From the NCBI GenBank assembly GCA_025917655.1, contig CP084619.1, positions 4,321,001-4,385,000 on the forward strand: a stretch of DNA of 64,000 bases. Direction: 5' to 3'. The first letter of the stretch is position 1. Every line of letters begins with the position of its first letter. Below the pieces are notes generated by a model. It was not told where the DNA came from, did no database searches, and saw nothing but the letters and a program-made list of their open reading frames with translations. Origin of the DNA: Chlorella sorokiniana (Eukaryota; Chlorophyta; Trebouxiophyceae; Chlorellales; Chlorellaceae). This document shows positions 52,877-64,000 of this stretch, one piece after another. The position numbers were made by a program, and so were the translations under genes.

Positions 52877-53857
52877 CCCCCCGCCCCTCCCAGTCGTCCA
52901 ATGGACAGCAGCACTGCAATGCCCCCGCCAGACATGGCGGCCTCTGACGTCCGCGCCGCCGCCGGCTGCTGGGCCCTAACCGCTCCGGCGGCGGCGCCTG
53001 TGTACCCTGCTGCGATGCAGCCGCCCTCACGCCCCACCCCACCTGCTCTTGCCGCCCCGGGGGTCGCCGCCCGGGCACCCGGCCCCTGTTTTGGTGCATT
53101 GTTGACCCGCTTGTCACCCCGTATCTCGACCCCACGACCTTGGTTTTTTTTTCTTGCAGCCCCGTGCCTCTCTTTCCTCAGTGCGCGTGCATGTGCTGCG
53201 CCGCGGCGCTCACGGTTCCACCCATCCCGCCCGCTCCCCTCGCGTCCCTCCAGGCCTGGCCCTCCCGCTCAGTGTGTGCCTGATTTCGCTACCTGTCCTC
53301 CCGGCCTCTCTTTACAATCCATTTGCGTTCCTGCTCCCTCGCCACCTCCCCCGTCCCCGTACCTCTTCTTTCTTCCCTACCAGCCATCCCGCGCCTCCAA
53401 CCCCCCCCTTTTTCTCTCGCCAGCCGCGTTGCGCTGTTCTACCGCTGCCCTCCCTTTGCTAATCAGAAGCGGCGGACCGAACTGTGACAGTCGGGGATGT
53501 TGCACACAGGGCAGCGCCAGGGCGGCGAAGAGGATTCGTTCAATGCTTCCAGGTTGGGATGCGGAGCGGAAGGGGGAGTGCATGTGAGGCAATCAAATTG
53601 GGATGGGAGAAGGTTGGGAGGAGAGGGCAGGAGAAAACTGGAGGCAGGGGGTGTGCCCATGGGGGTCATGAGTTGGGTGGGGGCATCCGATCAGAGGGGA
53701 AGGGGCTGGAACGGCTCCCAGCAAGGACAGCACGTCAGCCCGCAGACAATAGAGCGCATACAGCGCTAATGCACAACGCGCGTACAACAATGGGGGTCGG
53801 GGCATGGGCGGTTGGGTGTACACAACGACGGGTTTCAGGCCGCAGCGACAAAACCGT
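52877..53857. other. Convergent 3' region, pyrimidine-rich
   Basis: The bromodomain gene (+) and the sigma-like gene (-) both end into this stretch. It holds long C/T-rich sequence (53140-53460) and no exon that I can support, so it is read as the two 3' UTRs plus spacer. Confidence 0.5.
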
Positions 53858-56800
53858 TCAGCGGGAAGCCAGCCGGCGTTGCCGCTGCGCGGCGCGGCCA
53901 AACTGGGGCCACGCCGCCGCCACGGCTGCGTTGGCGACCGAGGCCGTGCTGTCGCCGCCATCCGCGCCGCCATCTGCGCTGGATCCAGCTGCGCCCGGGC
54001 CGTGCACCTGCGCCCGCCGCGCAGCATTGAAGCTGCGACGCGGCGCCGGATTGGAGGCGGGCTGAAGGGGCGGGTCGCCGCTGCGCTTAGTGCTGTGCTT
54101 GGCGCGGCGCACTGGCCGCTCGTGACCCGCCCGCGGCCCCGATAGCCGCCGCGCGCGTCGGCCGCGGCTGCGAGTGCAGCTGCGCGCCAGGTGCGCCTGC
54201 CAGGCCCGCTGCTGGCGCCCGCTGAAGCGGAAGCGGAGGGGCTCCAGGCTGGGATAACCCGCCGCCTGCAGCCACGCCCGCAGCACGCTGTCTGCGCGCT
54301 GAAACAGGCGGCGTGCCGAGCCGCCTGCAAGGGCAGGCAGGTGGGGTGGTGGTGGTGGGTGTGTGCATGTGGGGTGTGTGCATGGGGTGGGGCGATTTGG
54401 GGCAGGGTGCGTGCGCCCCTGCGTGAAGCACATGCTCGAGGGCAGAAAGCACCACACGCTGCCAGCTCCGACGACCCCTGCCAGCGACGCTGAACGTCAA
54501 TGGGCGCCACACCGGGAGCTGGCCTGGAGCTTGAGCTGCGCCCAGCCCGCTGCCCGCCCGTCCACACCAACAAAGCCTCAGGCGCCCCCCCCTTCCCCCG
54601 GGCCGCAGCCCTTGGTCCCATCCGCCCGCTCATTTCACCCCTCCCTGTGCCGCACCTGCTCGATTCATGCGCTCGCCGGCTGCAGCAAAGCTGGCAGGGG
54701 TGCCATCCACCCATCCATACCGCAGGGCCACCACCAGCTGCTCCTCCAGCTTCAGCCTGTACAGCAGCAGGTGTGTGCACAATGGTGGGAGCGCGAGGGT
54801 GGGTGGGAGTGATGGCGAGCTTGTGCATGTGCAAGCATGTGCAAGCGTGTGTGGGAGGGAGGGGTTCAGCAGCGCCCGAGCACCGCCACAGCGATGGGTG
54901 GTCAGCCCGAACGCACGCAGCAGCTGCGGGCTGGCCGGACGGCGGACACCCCCCCCCCGCTTCCAGGAACCTCCCGGGCTCTCACCCTGCCAGCGCTTCC
55001 TGCAGCGCCGCTGCACCGCCTGCACCCACTCCTGGATCCGCCAAGGGGGCCTCCACCTGAGCTGCCGCGCAGGTGCCGCCGCCGCCGATGAAAGCCTGCA
55101 GTTTGCGCTCCGCCAGCCGAAACTGGTTACCTGCCCAGCTGCCTGCAACAGGAGGAACGGGGAGGGCCATATGTTAGAGGGGCACGGAGCGCAACCACCA
55201 ACAACTAGCCTGCGGTCGGCAAACTGATAGAGGGCACGCTCACACAGCGCAGCGGTGGCCGCTCTCCCCTTCTTGCACTTTTTCGCACAGCTGGATGAGC
55301 AGCGCCCACAACGCCCACACCATCGAGACATGCTGGCAAAATTGCGATTGGTCAAAAAATTGCTTTGCCAACCAAAGCAGCCAAGCTCACCGCTGTACCC
55401 GAGGGCATCGCCGATCTCCTGGAAGGGCGCATGCCGCCCTCCCCATCCAGCCCGTACCTCATGACCACCACAGCCGCCTGCTGCGGCGGCAGCCTGCAGC
55501 GCAGCGGGGGCACAGCGAGCGGGAGCGGCGATGGATTAGGGAAAGCCGGCTGCCAGGCGGGATAGAAGGGAGAGGGGGCGCTGCGGTGTGAGCGGCGCCG
55601 CATGCGTCGAGCGCACACCGCAGCCGGGCGGCGGTGGCGGAGCAGCGGCGGAGCAGCGGCGGTGCAGCGCTTACGCCGCCAGGCCCGGCGCAGCTCCTCC
55701 CGCAGCATCCAGCCGGCCTCCTCTGCCGCCAGCGCGTCTGTGGGGCCTTCCTCAGCCTCCCTCTGCTCCTCCTCCAGGTTCGAGCCGCCCTGCGCCAGCG
55801 CAGCAACCGCGCAGCGTGGGTGGGTGCCAGCGCCCGCGGCAGGTGGATAAAGGGTGCCGCGCAGAACGTTGGACAGACCAGGCGGGCTGTGGAAGCGCCT
55901 GAGCAGTCGCCCAACACCCCGCGGCTCCCCAGCTGCCACGCATGCAGCCAGCTGCGGGCGGGTCTCAGCCCACCTGGAGGGCCAAGGCGTCGTCCGCGGC
56001 CTCCTGCCACCCGTCTGCCGCCGCCGCCAGCTGCCCGCGCGGGGCCGCTCGCCATGGCGCGCAGCAGGTGCGCTGTGTAGCTGCAGCAGGGGGACATCAC
56101 AGTAAACAACAAGTCGAGACGAGACTGGGCACACATTCTGCACTGCCCACATGGACTGCGCAAGGCCTGCAGCGCAAGCTCGACATTGCAGCGGCCTGGT
56201 GTCCAGAAGCTCGGCTGCCCGGCAGCCCGGTTGGCGCGAGGGCAGCCGCAGCAGCCGTGGGATGGCCGCACGAGGGTGCCTACCTGACGGTGAAGCCGCA
56301 GGCCGCTGCTACCTCCTCACAGCGCGGCTGCCGCGCAGCTGCTGTGGTCAGTTCCAAGGTGGCGAATCGCACCCGGGACATATCTGTTGGGCGGGGAGGG
56401 AGAGAGGGAGGGAAGGCAGAAGTGCCGCATGGGCACAAGGCGCAGACCAGAACGGTTCGACCGGGGCCATGCCAGCGCAGCTGTGCAGGCGGGGCATGCA
56501 GAGCACACAGCCGCCGGCCGCCCGCAGCCGCGGCTTTTGCAGGAATCAGCGGCCCCCGGGCAGCCGCAGCCTCGGCAGAGAACTGCACCCCGGGCAGCTG
56601 CAGTCTCAAGGCCAAACACGTACTGTTCTTACACGTACTGTTCTTGCTACTCTCTCACCCGTGTAATGATGCACCGGCAGCCGGATGTTGCGTGACTGCG
56701 TGTGCACAGCCCGCAGCATGCCCTGAGGGGAGGGAGGAGCGGCAGAGGCGAAGGGTGAGGGGGTGCGCGGCACGGCTGCAAGGGCGGCTGGCGGCAGGCC

Positions 56801-57700
56801 TCGGGCAGCAGCTGCGTGCTGGCAGGGTGGCATTCTTGCCAGGGCCCCATGACCGCCAGCCACGGCGTACCCACACGCCAATGGAAAAACGCAAGGAACT
56901 GCACAAGAGGATCATTCAATACCACGGGCAACGCAGTACCCCTGCATGACCCACATTGTACACCGCCTTGGCAGCAAATGTGCCAAAGCGGGCGGGGGCT
57001 CCTGGGAGACGCTCGTAGCGCGCCGCCGCCCGCTCCAGCGCCAGCATGCCCTCGGCCACGAGGTCCTGTGGATAAAAAAAGAGCAGGAGGGGTGCAGGCG
57101 GGGGAGGTCCAGCGGATTGGCGGGTGTGGGGCCGTGCGAGGCCGGGCGCAGCGGTCTACTGAAGACTGACGTGAGAGGGCAGGAAGGCGGTGGCTGGCAG
57201 GGCGCCGCTCTCACCTCCCGATCAAGGCCTCTGCCAACGAAGCGGTTGGCGAAAAACTGCACCAGCCGGCGGTTGGCGTCCACCAGCACGGCTGCGGCAT
57301 GCTGGTCCCCTTGCCCGGCAGCCAGAGCAAGCTCCTGCTGCTCGAGGACGCTCAGCGTCCGCTTGCCGCCGCTCCGAGGCGACTCCTCCCCAGCATGGCC
57401 CACGGACCGTGCCCGTGCCGTGGCCCCTGCCCGCACAAGCCGGTGCCGCCGGCGCTGCCGCACAAAAGCCACCGCTGTGCCGGCTGCTGCGCTGCCGGCG
57501 GGCAGGGCTGGCGGCGGCAGACACCTGGCGGCGCCGGGCTGCGGCGGCGGTGGCTGCTGCTGCTGCTGCTGGGCATCTCGCGGTGCCAGAATGGCTGGTA
57601 TTTGCAGCAGGCTTCGCCGGAGCGCTTGTGGACGCGTTGGCTGCTGGCGCTGCTCCAAATGGGGTAGTAGGGTGGCAGGCCGTGGCGCAACAGCTGCCAT
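53858..57700 (-). CDS. Sigma-70-like factor B, plastid type, with two region-4 modules
   Basis: Sigma factors direct the bacterial-type plastid RNA polymerase. Exons: 57700-57215 (ATG at 57700, leader), 57065-56955, 56722-56659, 56383-56284, 56080-55974, 55780-55675, 55493-55391, 55142-54986, 54756-54656, 54324-53858. Region 1.2/2: LSVLEQQELALAAGQGDQHA, DANRRLVQFFANRFVGRGLD, EDLVAEGMLALERAAARYE, FGTFAAKAVYN, MLRAVHTQSRNIRLPVHHY. Region 3: RQPRCEEVAAACGFTVSYTA. Region 4 copy 1: LPPQQAAVVVMRYGLDGEGG, PFQEIGDALGYSG and GNQFRLAERKLQAF. Copy 2: KLEEQLVVALRYGWVDGTPA, AAAGERMN and ARRLFQRADSVLRAWLQ. The region 2.3 tryptophans of ordinary sigma factors are absent. A basic tail of about 120 residues follows. 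One base seems missing at 55425-55427, and exon phases near 55675 and 56000 are off. Confidence 0.8.
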
Positions 57701-58517
57701 GGGCGGAAGCACGACGGATGGATTCAATGTGATTGGCTGGTGATTCTTCAGGCTTAGCGCCGGTTGTGACGAACACTTCCGAGTGATGTTAATAGCGACA
57801 CCTGTGCTTTGCGCCTATGGTTCTGCAGCCACAGAAAGTGATCAGATTGCGGAAATGGTCAAAGCCATCCCGCGGTGGACCTCTCTGGGTGGGCTGCTTT
57901 GTTGTCTACATGGCGCACAAACGGCGCCGCCACGCACATCACAAGCCATGCTCGCCCGCAGTGCACGACCGTCTGGTCATTGCCAGACCCTGTCAGGCAG
58001 ATACTTGTGCGTGGTCGGTGCACTGGAGAAAACTCTACATGTAATAAGCGTGAGGGAGAGGTCTTGCGCATTACACAGTTTCGGCATGGAAGCGAGGCTC
58101 ATGAAAACAGCACGGAGCGCGACCCAAGTCATATGAATTACAACAGAGGAGGCGCGCCCGAAAACTTCACAAAATACACGAAATTCCAGTGCAAATGAAC
58201 GACGGCATGTGCAGGCGGGAGGCAGAGGCGCTGCAGCTGCGCTACATAATGAAACACTTGCCGGCTGGAGGATGTTGCGTGCCGAGGGGATCATTTGTGG
58301 ATGAAACTAGTCAGATAAGATAAAAATCGGCAGTAGGCCATGCTTGACAGCGATAAAATTCGATTCGATGCGAAAACGCGAGCGGAGCAGGCTTCCGCCG
58401 CGCAATGATAAAAGACGGTTTGGTGGAGCGAACTGCACGCGCCCTTACTTAGCAAACGCCAGCCGTGCTGATGGTTTGCGCTGAGAAAAAGTGCGTGCCT
58501 GCAAGAAGGAGAGGTTG
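57701..58517. other. Intergenic region between the two sigma-like genes
   Basis: No exon found. Lower GC than the genes; it should contain the promoter of sigma B and the 3' UTR of sigma A. No named motif recognised. Confidence 0.5.
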
Positions 58518-61300
58518 TCAAGGACGGCCACTGGCGCGAGCAGCGGCACGGCGCTCGTGTGCCGCAAGCTCCTCCCGCCACTCGCGGTCCAAGTCAATCG
58601 CATGCACGGGAGCTGTGCCGTCGCTGCTCCTCTGCGTGAACACCTCCAGGCCCTCCGGCAGCGAGTCTTCCAAGCAAGCACTGGGCCCATGTGGCGAAGC
58701 GGCAGCAGCGGCGGGTGGGCCCAGGGCAGCGCCGAGCTCGCTCATCACACGCAGCAGGGCGCCACGCTGATGCGGGCTCAGCTGCACGCCCTCCAGCACG
58801 GCAGCCGACAGCGGCTCTGAGGCCGGCAGCGCAGCCCGCAGGCTGGCCTCCGCCTGCTTGCAGGCCGACGTGGCCCAGGTGGCTGCAAGGCAGCGGGAGG
58901 AAGCAAAGACGGCACAGTTGGCAGGGGGCCAGCACACACCTGGCAGCGCCCGACAATCAAGCTGGGGCAACAGAGCGGCCAGCCGACGGCGAGGGGGCGG
59001 CAGGCCAGGGGGCAGAGGCGGCACTCACTGCTGGCACCCATGCGCAGGCCAATCTGGCGGTAGGTCAGCTTAGGGCCCAGCCAGCCGTGGCGCAGAGCCA
59101 TCGCCAGGCGAGCCTCCGGGCTCAGGCTGCGGGGGGTGGGGCCGATGACGGGTTAGGTGGGGGCGTGATGGTGAGTTGGTTTTAGCATTCAGACCACAGC
59201 AAAACAGCTCCCTTTCAGGTTTGGAGCAACAATACGGGGTTGTAGCAGCGTGGGTTTGTTGATTGAAAACCGGCAGCCCACCTTGCCACCGCCGCCAGCA
59301 GCGAGGGCGAGCCCCCGCGGGCAGCTCAGCTTGGCGCTGCAGCTTGAGTGTGGCGCGTTTGTACTGCTCCGCGGCCCAGGCGCCTGCGGTACGGCGGCGG
59401 GGAACGCTTGGAAACAGATAAACGGCTGTGCAGGCGGCGGTGTATCCAGTGGAGAGGTTGGGATGGTTGCAAGGGGGCGCCTCAGGCTGGCTGTTGCAGG
59501 CGGTCCCCGAGGCGCCCCCACACCGCCCCCAGCATGCTCGGCGGCAGCCTGCCAGCTTGGCCACAATGCAAAGCGTCCAGCAACGGGCGGCGCAGCTCAC
59601 CGGTGCAGCCCAGCCGCTCCCAATCTCCTTGAAGCTGTGGAGGCGCCCGTCCCGGATGCCGTGCCGCAGCGCCACCACCTCTGCCTTGCGGGCATCCAGC
59701 CTGGGGGGGGAGAGAAGAGGCAGGCGGAAGCAGCAGGTTGGCAGCGTGCACTACGGGCAGTACCTCCAAATCAAATGGGTGCAGCAGCAAGGCATGGGGC
59801 CCTGTAATGGGCAGGCCTGAGGTTTGCAATCCCGCCCCACCGCACTGTGATCGAGCAGCCCCCGGCAGCCGCAAGCCCCACTCCAAGATGCCGCGACTCA
59901 CTGCGACAGCCACAGCGCCAGCTGCTCCTTCTGCTGCAGCTCCGTGTCCAGGGCCGAGGCATCCTCCTGCTCCCCCTCCGACTCCAGCTCATCGATTTCG
60001 ACCGCCTCCACCTCGCCCTGCGCGCCGGCGCCTCCCGGCTTCCAGGCTGGACTGGCGGGCGGGAGCCATCGCGCGCAGCAGGTGCCAGGTGTGCCTGCAG
60101 GGGGCCGACAGGGGAGGCAAGCATGCAGCCAAATGTGGGTGCGGCGCGCTACTTGCGTGGAGCGTTGAAGCTTGGCCCAATCCAGAAGCACCGCGCCGAC
60201 AGCAAAGATCAAGCAGCCAGCCGCGAGGTGCTGGCAGGCAAGGGGGGCTGCCTCACGTCACGGAGAAGCCGCACTCCTGGGCGAGCTCCTCACAGCCCGG
60301 CTGCCGGCCCAGACGCTGCGCCAGATCCGCCATGGCCCTCCGCGCCCGCGCCATGTCGCGGTAGTGGTGCCCCGGCAGGCGTACCGCGCGCCCCTGGGTG
60401 CGTACCGCTCGAGACATGCGCTGCGACAACGCGGAGGCGGGTGGCGAGCAAGTGGGAGGGCGCGGGTCAATCAAGCTGGCCATCAAGAACAAGGGATGCA
60501 TCCAGAGGGGACGGCAAGAAGCAGCAAAGAGGGAAGCACCCCTTCCTCGCCACCCGTATGCGCCTCTGCTTTATGGGCCCCCGCTCCCGCCAATGCAACC
60601 CCTGCTCCTGCCATTGGCCCATGTGAACCCAGCCTCACGTTTGATATGGCGGCAGCAGCAAAGGTGCCAAAGCTGGCCTCCCGCGTGGGGTCGTAGCGCG
60701 CCGCCGCCCGCTCCAGCGCCAGCATGCCCTCGGCCACAAGGTCCTGGGTGGGGCGAAGGCAGGGAGACAGGGTTTATGGAGGCAGGGGAGGCATATGCTG
60801 CGCGCGCTCAGCTGCGGTGCCGTAAGCGCGGCCACGGCGGAGGCTGGCTGTTGCATGCGGCGCCCAGTGAGCGGTGCACCCCTCCTGAGCCTCCTGCAGC
60901 CCTCCGGGCCCCCCGCAAGTATGCACACCTGGGTCTCCAGGCCACGGCCTGCAAATCTGGCTGCCAGGAAGTGCACGAGGCCCCGGTTGGCATGGGCCAG
61001 GAGGGCCGCCGCCCGCGTGTCACCCGCGGCGGCGGCGCGCGCCAGCCGCGCCTCCTCCGCCGGAGTCAGCTGCCGCGTCTGCTTGGCCGGCTGCTGCTGG
61101 GGTGGCTGCGGGCGACGAGGGTCTGCTGCCGAGGGCTGCGTGCCGCTGGATGGCAGGGCTGGAGCGTACATGGGGCGGCGGTGCCGCCGCTGCGCTATCG
61201 CCGTCGCGGAAGGCGCCACACTGCGCAGCAGAGCCTCGTGCTCATCATAACGGCCTGCAGGGCTGCCTACCCTGGGTGCGGTCCTGGTGCAAAAGGGCAC
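58518..61300 (-). CDS. Sigma-70-like factor A, plastid type, with two region-4 modules
   Basis: Paralogue of the adjacent factor B. Exons: to 60929 (start unresolved, between 61300 and about 61440; leader then LTPAEEARLARAAAAGDTRA and ANRGLVHFLAARFAGRGLE), 60743-60639 (DLVAEGMLALERAAARYDPT, FGTFAAAAISN), 60420-60257 (RMSRAVRTQGRAVRLPGHHY, RARRAMADLAQRLGRQPGCE), about 60092-59903 (HLLRAMAPA, then an acidic helix), 59700-59600 and 59383-59282 (region 4 copy 1: ARKAEVVALRHGIRDG, FKEIGERLGCTGAWAAEQYK), 59126-59029 and 58882-58518 (copy 2: LSPEARLAMALRHGWLGPKL, RQIGLRMGA, then WATSACKQAEASLRAALP). The C-terminus ends REELAAHERRAAARASGRP. Intron positions match those of factor B. One base seems missing at 59618-59620 and 59319-59321; the exon near 60040 has a further phase problem. 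Confidence 0.8.
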
Positions 61301-62121
61301 CGAGTTGTTCAGGCCTGAACCGCCGCTGCTGGGCCGAGGTGCGGCTGCGGGCGAGTTCCGCCGCCGCTAGACGCAGTTGGCTGGTACGCGCTTGTCGGGG
61401 CGGTAACGCCTTGAATCCGAGCTCGTCTTTCTGCTAATGCTGCATGCTGTCGGCAGCTTGCGGGGGCCTGGACTTGACTGACGGCAGGCTGGTGGGTGCG
61501 AGCGCCAAGCCCAACAAAGGTCAACGGCGCAAACATACAACTTCTGTGATAGAAAATGGGAGAGAGGAGCGCCAGCAGCCCGTTTGGGTGAGAGTATGTG
61601 GTGCGCGAGAGTGCAACGCAGCGAACAAGCGGCTTTCGACGCTGTTACTTGCGAAACGCTTACGGTGATGATCAGAGGGACACAACAACAGACACAAGAA
61701 AGATGCGTGGGTAGTGAGGGCATGCTTGATGCAACCCTCCAGCTGGCTACTGGTGGAGCTCCGGTGCACACCAGTGGTGGCGTGGATCCCAGTGCGTCTC
61801 CCATCACCCTCAACCCCATTTTGCCAGACATTGCTGCAGAGGGCAGGGTCTGAGCAGCACGGCGCGGAGCTCTGCAGGCGAGCCATGCCCTGATTGGGTG
61901 CTGCAATAATGGGCGGTTGGGATGGGCACGTAATACGGCAGCGGCGGTGTGTTGCCAGATGTCTGCAGAATGATGCCAGAGGTGGCAAACAAGCTTCCTG
62001 GTCCGATGAGAGCTCTTAAAGAGATTCAGAACACGCCTGAGGTGGAGACGGTTGCAACAGTGCCCGCAGATGACCAAGTCTGTTAGGGTCGGCTGTCCTA
62101 CTGCTTGGCCAGCAACATCCG
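61301..62121. other. Upstream region of sigma A and spacer
   Basis: A probable N-terminal exon of sigma A lies near 61311-61380 (LRLAAAELARSRTSAQQRRF on the minus strand) but I could not join it. From 61440 to 62121 I see no exon; it is AT-richer, likely promoter of sigma A and 3' UTR of the gene on its other side. Confidence 0.4.
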
Positions 62122-64000
62122 CTACTTCTTGCCAGGCTTTGCCGCTCCTCCTGAATCAGACCCGGCCTGTGGTTCCTCCCTGCGCGGCTTTTTGGCAGCG
62201 GCTTCGCCTCCCCACCGCCGCCTGGCCCCTCCTGCGAAGCTGGCTGCTCGTCCTGCGACGCTGGCACCAGCCGGCTGCTGCGCCGCCGTACTGTCCCGGC
62301 GCCCTCGCCGTCAGACGTGCCCGCCTTGCCCTTGCCGCTCTCCGGCAGGGACTTCCCGGGCTCTCTGAGCGGCTGCTGCTGCTGCCGCTGCGGGAGCGGC
62401 TGCTGAGGCTGCTGCTGCTGCTGCTGCGGCGGCGGCGGCGGCGGCTGCTTCTGAGCGGCCTCCCGCTGTGCGCCATCGCTGGCCCGCCTCCGCTTCTGCG
62501 GCGGTTCTGCTTTGCCGCCGCTGCCGCCTTTATCTGCCAGCGGAAGCTCGCCACCCGAGGGCTTGCCAGTGGGCTTGCCTGCAGCGGGGCCCTTCTTCTC
62601 AGGCTTCCTCTCCTCCTTTGGCTGCTTGGGCTTTCTTGTCGCTGCGTCGTCGCCCTGTTTGCCCTGCGCTTCGTCTGCTTTGCGCTTCTTGCCGGGTTTG
62701 GCCGCCACCACGCCGCTGGGTCCTGCCGCCGCGCCGACGGTGGCCGCTTTGCCAGGATTGGCAGGCAACGACTTGCCGGAGGGCTTGCCACCGCCGTCCC
62801 TTCCACCCTCGGCCTTCTTCTGCTGCTTGGCCTCGCCGCCCTTGCCGTCGCTTGCCTGCCTCTCCTTGTCCTTTTGGTGCTCCGCTTGGTTCTGCTGCTG
62901 CTCGTGCTGCGGTGAGCTCGAACCCTCTGCCCCCGCCTCGGCAGCTGCCTGCCGCGCTGCAGCGGCGCCTGGCGCGGCGCTGGGCGACAGCTTGGCGGCC
63001 GCGGCGGCTGCTGCTTGCGCCTGGCGAGCGCGGGCCAAGGCCCCGATCTGCTGCTTCTGAAGCGCCGCCAGGAACTGAGGCGACATGCTGTACACGCCCA
63101 CGCCTGCAGCAGGCCAAGCGGGGGCAAGCAAGAGGGGCAGCAAGCTCCTTCGGCTGGGGATGCTCAACGATCCGTCGATGCTGGCTACGCTGCGATCAAT
63201 CACAACCCATTTATTGCGTTGCCAGCTGACCGGCTACCCTTGGCACAGGCAAACCAGCATGCCCTCGGTGCTGAGGTGGCAGCTCTCACCCGGCACGCCG
63301 CCCTGCATCGCAGCCGGGTACGCCCCAGCGGCCATCATTCGCTGCATCTGGGCCATGGCAGCCGCCATTTGCTCCTGGTTCATAGTCGGCACTATCCCTA
63401 CAAGGAAAAATGGGGGGGGGGGGGAGAGGTGGGTATGTAGAGGGATTGAAGCAGCTGGCGCTGATGGGAGGGCAGTGCCAGAGCTCAAGCGGGTGGCCAG
63501 CAGGCTGCTCTAGCATCGCTGCAGTGCTCGGGAATCCATCCAGATGCCCCCGGCAGTCGCCGCACCTGGCCGAATGCCTGCCGCTGCCATGTTGGCGGCC
63601 ATGGCGGCCTGCCAGGCAGCTGGGTTGAACACAGGGACCATCGTGGTGGACCCTGAAACTGGTGTTCCCACTGCGCTGGTGGCCCCAACTTGAGCGCCGC
63701 TGCCCGGCGACGCGCGTGCCGCAGCCGCTGCCGCCGCCGCTGCCGCTGCCGCTGCCGCGGGAGACATTGCAGGCCGCGCGCCCGCGGCTGCGGGGGCGGC
63801 GGCAGTGGCTGGGGGAAGGGGCAGCCTGCATACGAGGGCGGCAAGGTGAGAAGACCAGCGGTCACGAGGTGTGTTTCGTGTGCGGCTCAGGCAGCCAAGC
63901 ACGCCATACAATGCGGCCTTTGGACGGCGACGTAGCCGGCAGACAGCAGAGCGACACTCACTTGAGGGCAGCCTCCTTGAGCGCATCCAGGCTGGTCTCA
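62122..64000 (-). CDS. Disordered basic Ala/Met/Gln-rich protein, 5' part beyond the window
   Basis: Exons in the window: 64000-63962 (TSLDALKEAALK), 63825-63566, 63396-63290, 63103-62122. Composition changes along the chain: poly-Ala with Met (AGARPAMSPAAAAAAAA, then VPVFNPAAWQAAMAANMAAA), Met/Gln-rich (MNQEQMAAAMAQMQRMMAAG), VYSMSPQFLAALQKQQIGAL, then a long Lys/Gln/Pro-rich disordered part with putative nuclear-localisation clusters (AAKPGKKRKADEAQ, PPQKRRRASDG), poly-Pro/Gln, and a basic C-terminus AAAKKPRREEPQ to AKPGKK. Such composition is usual in nuclear, chromatin or splicing-associated proteins, but I do not recognise a family. One base seems missing from the C run 62210-62213, without which the true C-terminus is out of frame. 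Confidence 0.55.

Noticed and set aside
53140-53460. Pro/Leu/Ser-rich open frames after the bromodomain gene
   Set aside because: The stretch is a C/T-rich 3' region; open frames in it are expected from composition.

Overview
This window looks like nuclear DNA of a green alga, most likely a Chlorella-like trebouxiophyte (inference). It is GC-rich and densely packed with genes on both strands. Almost every gene has many short introns with GT-AG or occasional GC-AG ends. Many products carry plastid-type N-termini, and several are typical of the plant lineage: SEX4 phosphoglucan phosphatase, the VKOR-thioredoxin protein LTO1, the nuclear actin-related protein ARP7, a plastid EamA transporter and plastid-type sigma factors. 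I see no rRNA gene, CRISPR array, recognisable transposase or retroelement.

Layout. 0-12 kb: 3' part of a DNase I-like (EEP) gene (+), SEX4 (-), an S49 SppA-type peptidase (+), a small membrane protein (-), a Cys-rich finger protein (+), a YtqB-type methyltransferase (-) and an NTF2-like protein (-). 12-26 kb: a hydantoinase A-DUF917 fusion (+), a secreted SRCR protein (-), a GNAT acetyltransferase (+) and a secreted tandem CAP-domain protein (+) with a half tRNA-Gly in one intron. 26-29 kb: a gene-poor stretch with three long inverted repeats. 29-44 kb: EamA transporter (-), glutathione S-transferase (+), a coiled-coil protein (+), a COMT-like methyltransferase with a thylakoid-lumen type leader (-), a membrane protein with luminal EF-hand, SAM and FN3 domains and a cytosolic zinc finger (-), and ARP7 (+). 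44-53 kb: poorly resolved gene(s), a tRNA-like sequence, LTO1 (-) and a bromodomain protein (+). 54-64 kb: two neighbouring sigma-70-like genes (-), each with two consecutive region-4-like modules, and the 3' part of a disordered basic protein (-).

Two points govern how to read the annotation. First, in at least twenty-five places an otherwise convincing exon changes frame by one base at a short G or C run, always as if one base were missing. These spots fall in almost every gene, so systematic homopolymer under-calling in the assembly is likelier than mass gene decay. Exon coordinates below are exact where splice sites are clear; the joined exons will not translate cleanly until such runs are checked. 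Second, the EF-SAM membrane protein (39070-41550) and the double-region-4 sigma pair (53858-61300) are the best candidates for undescribed biology here.
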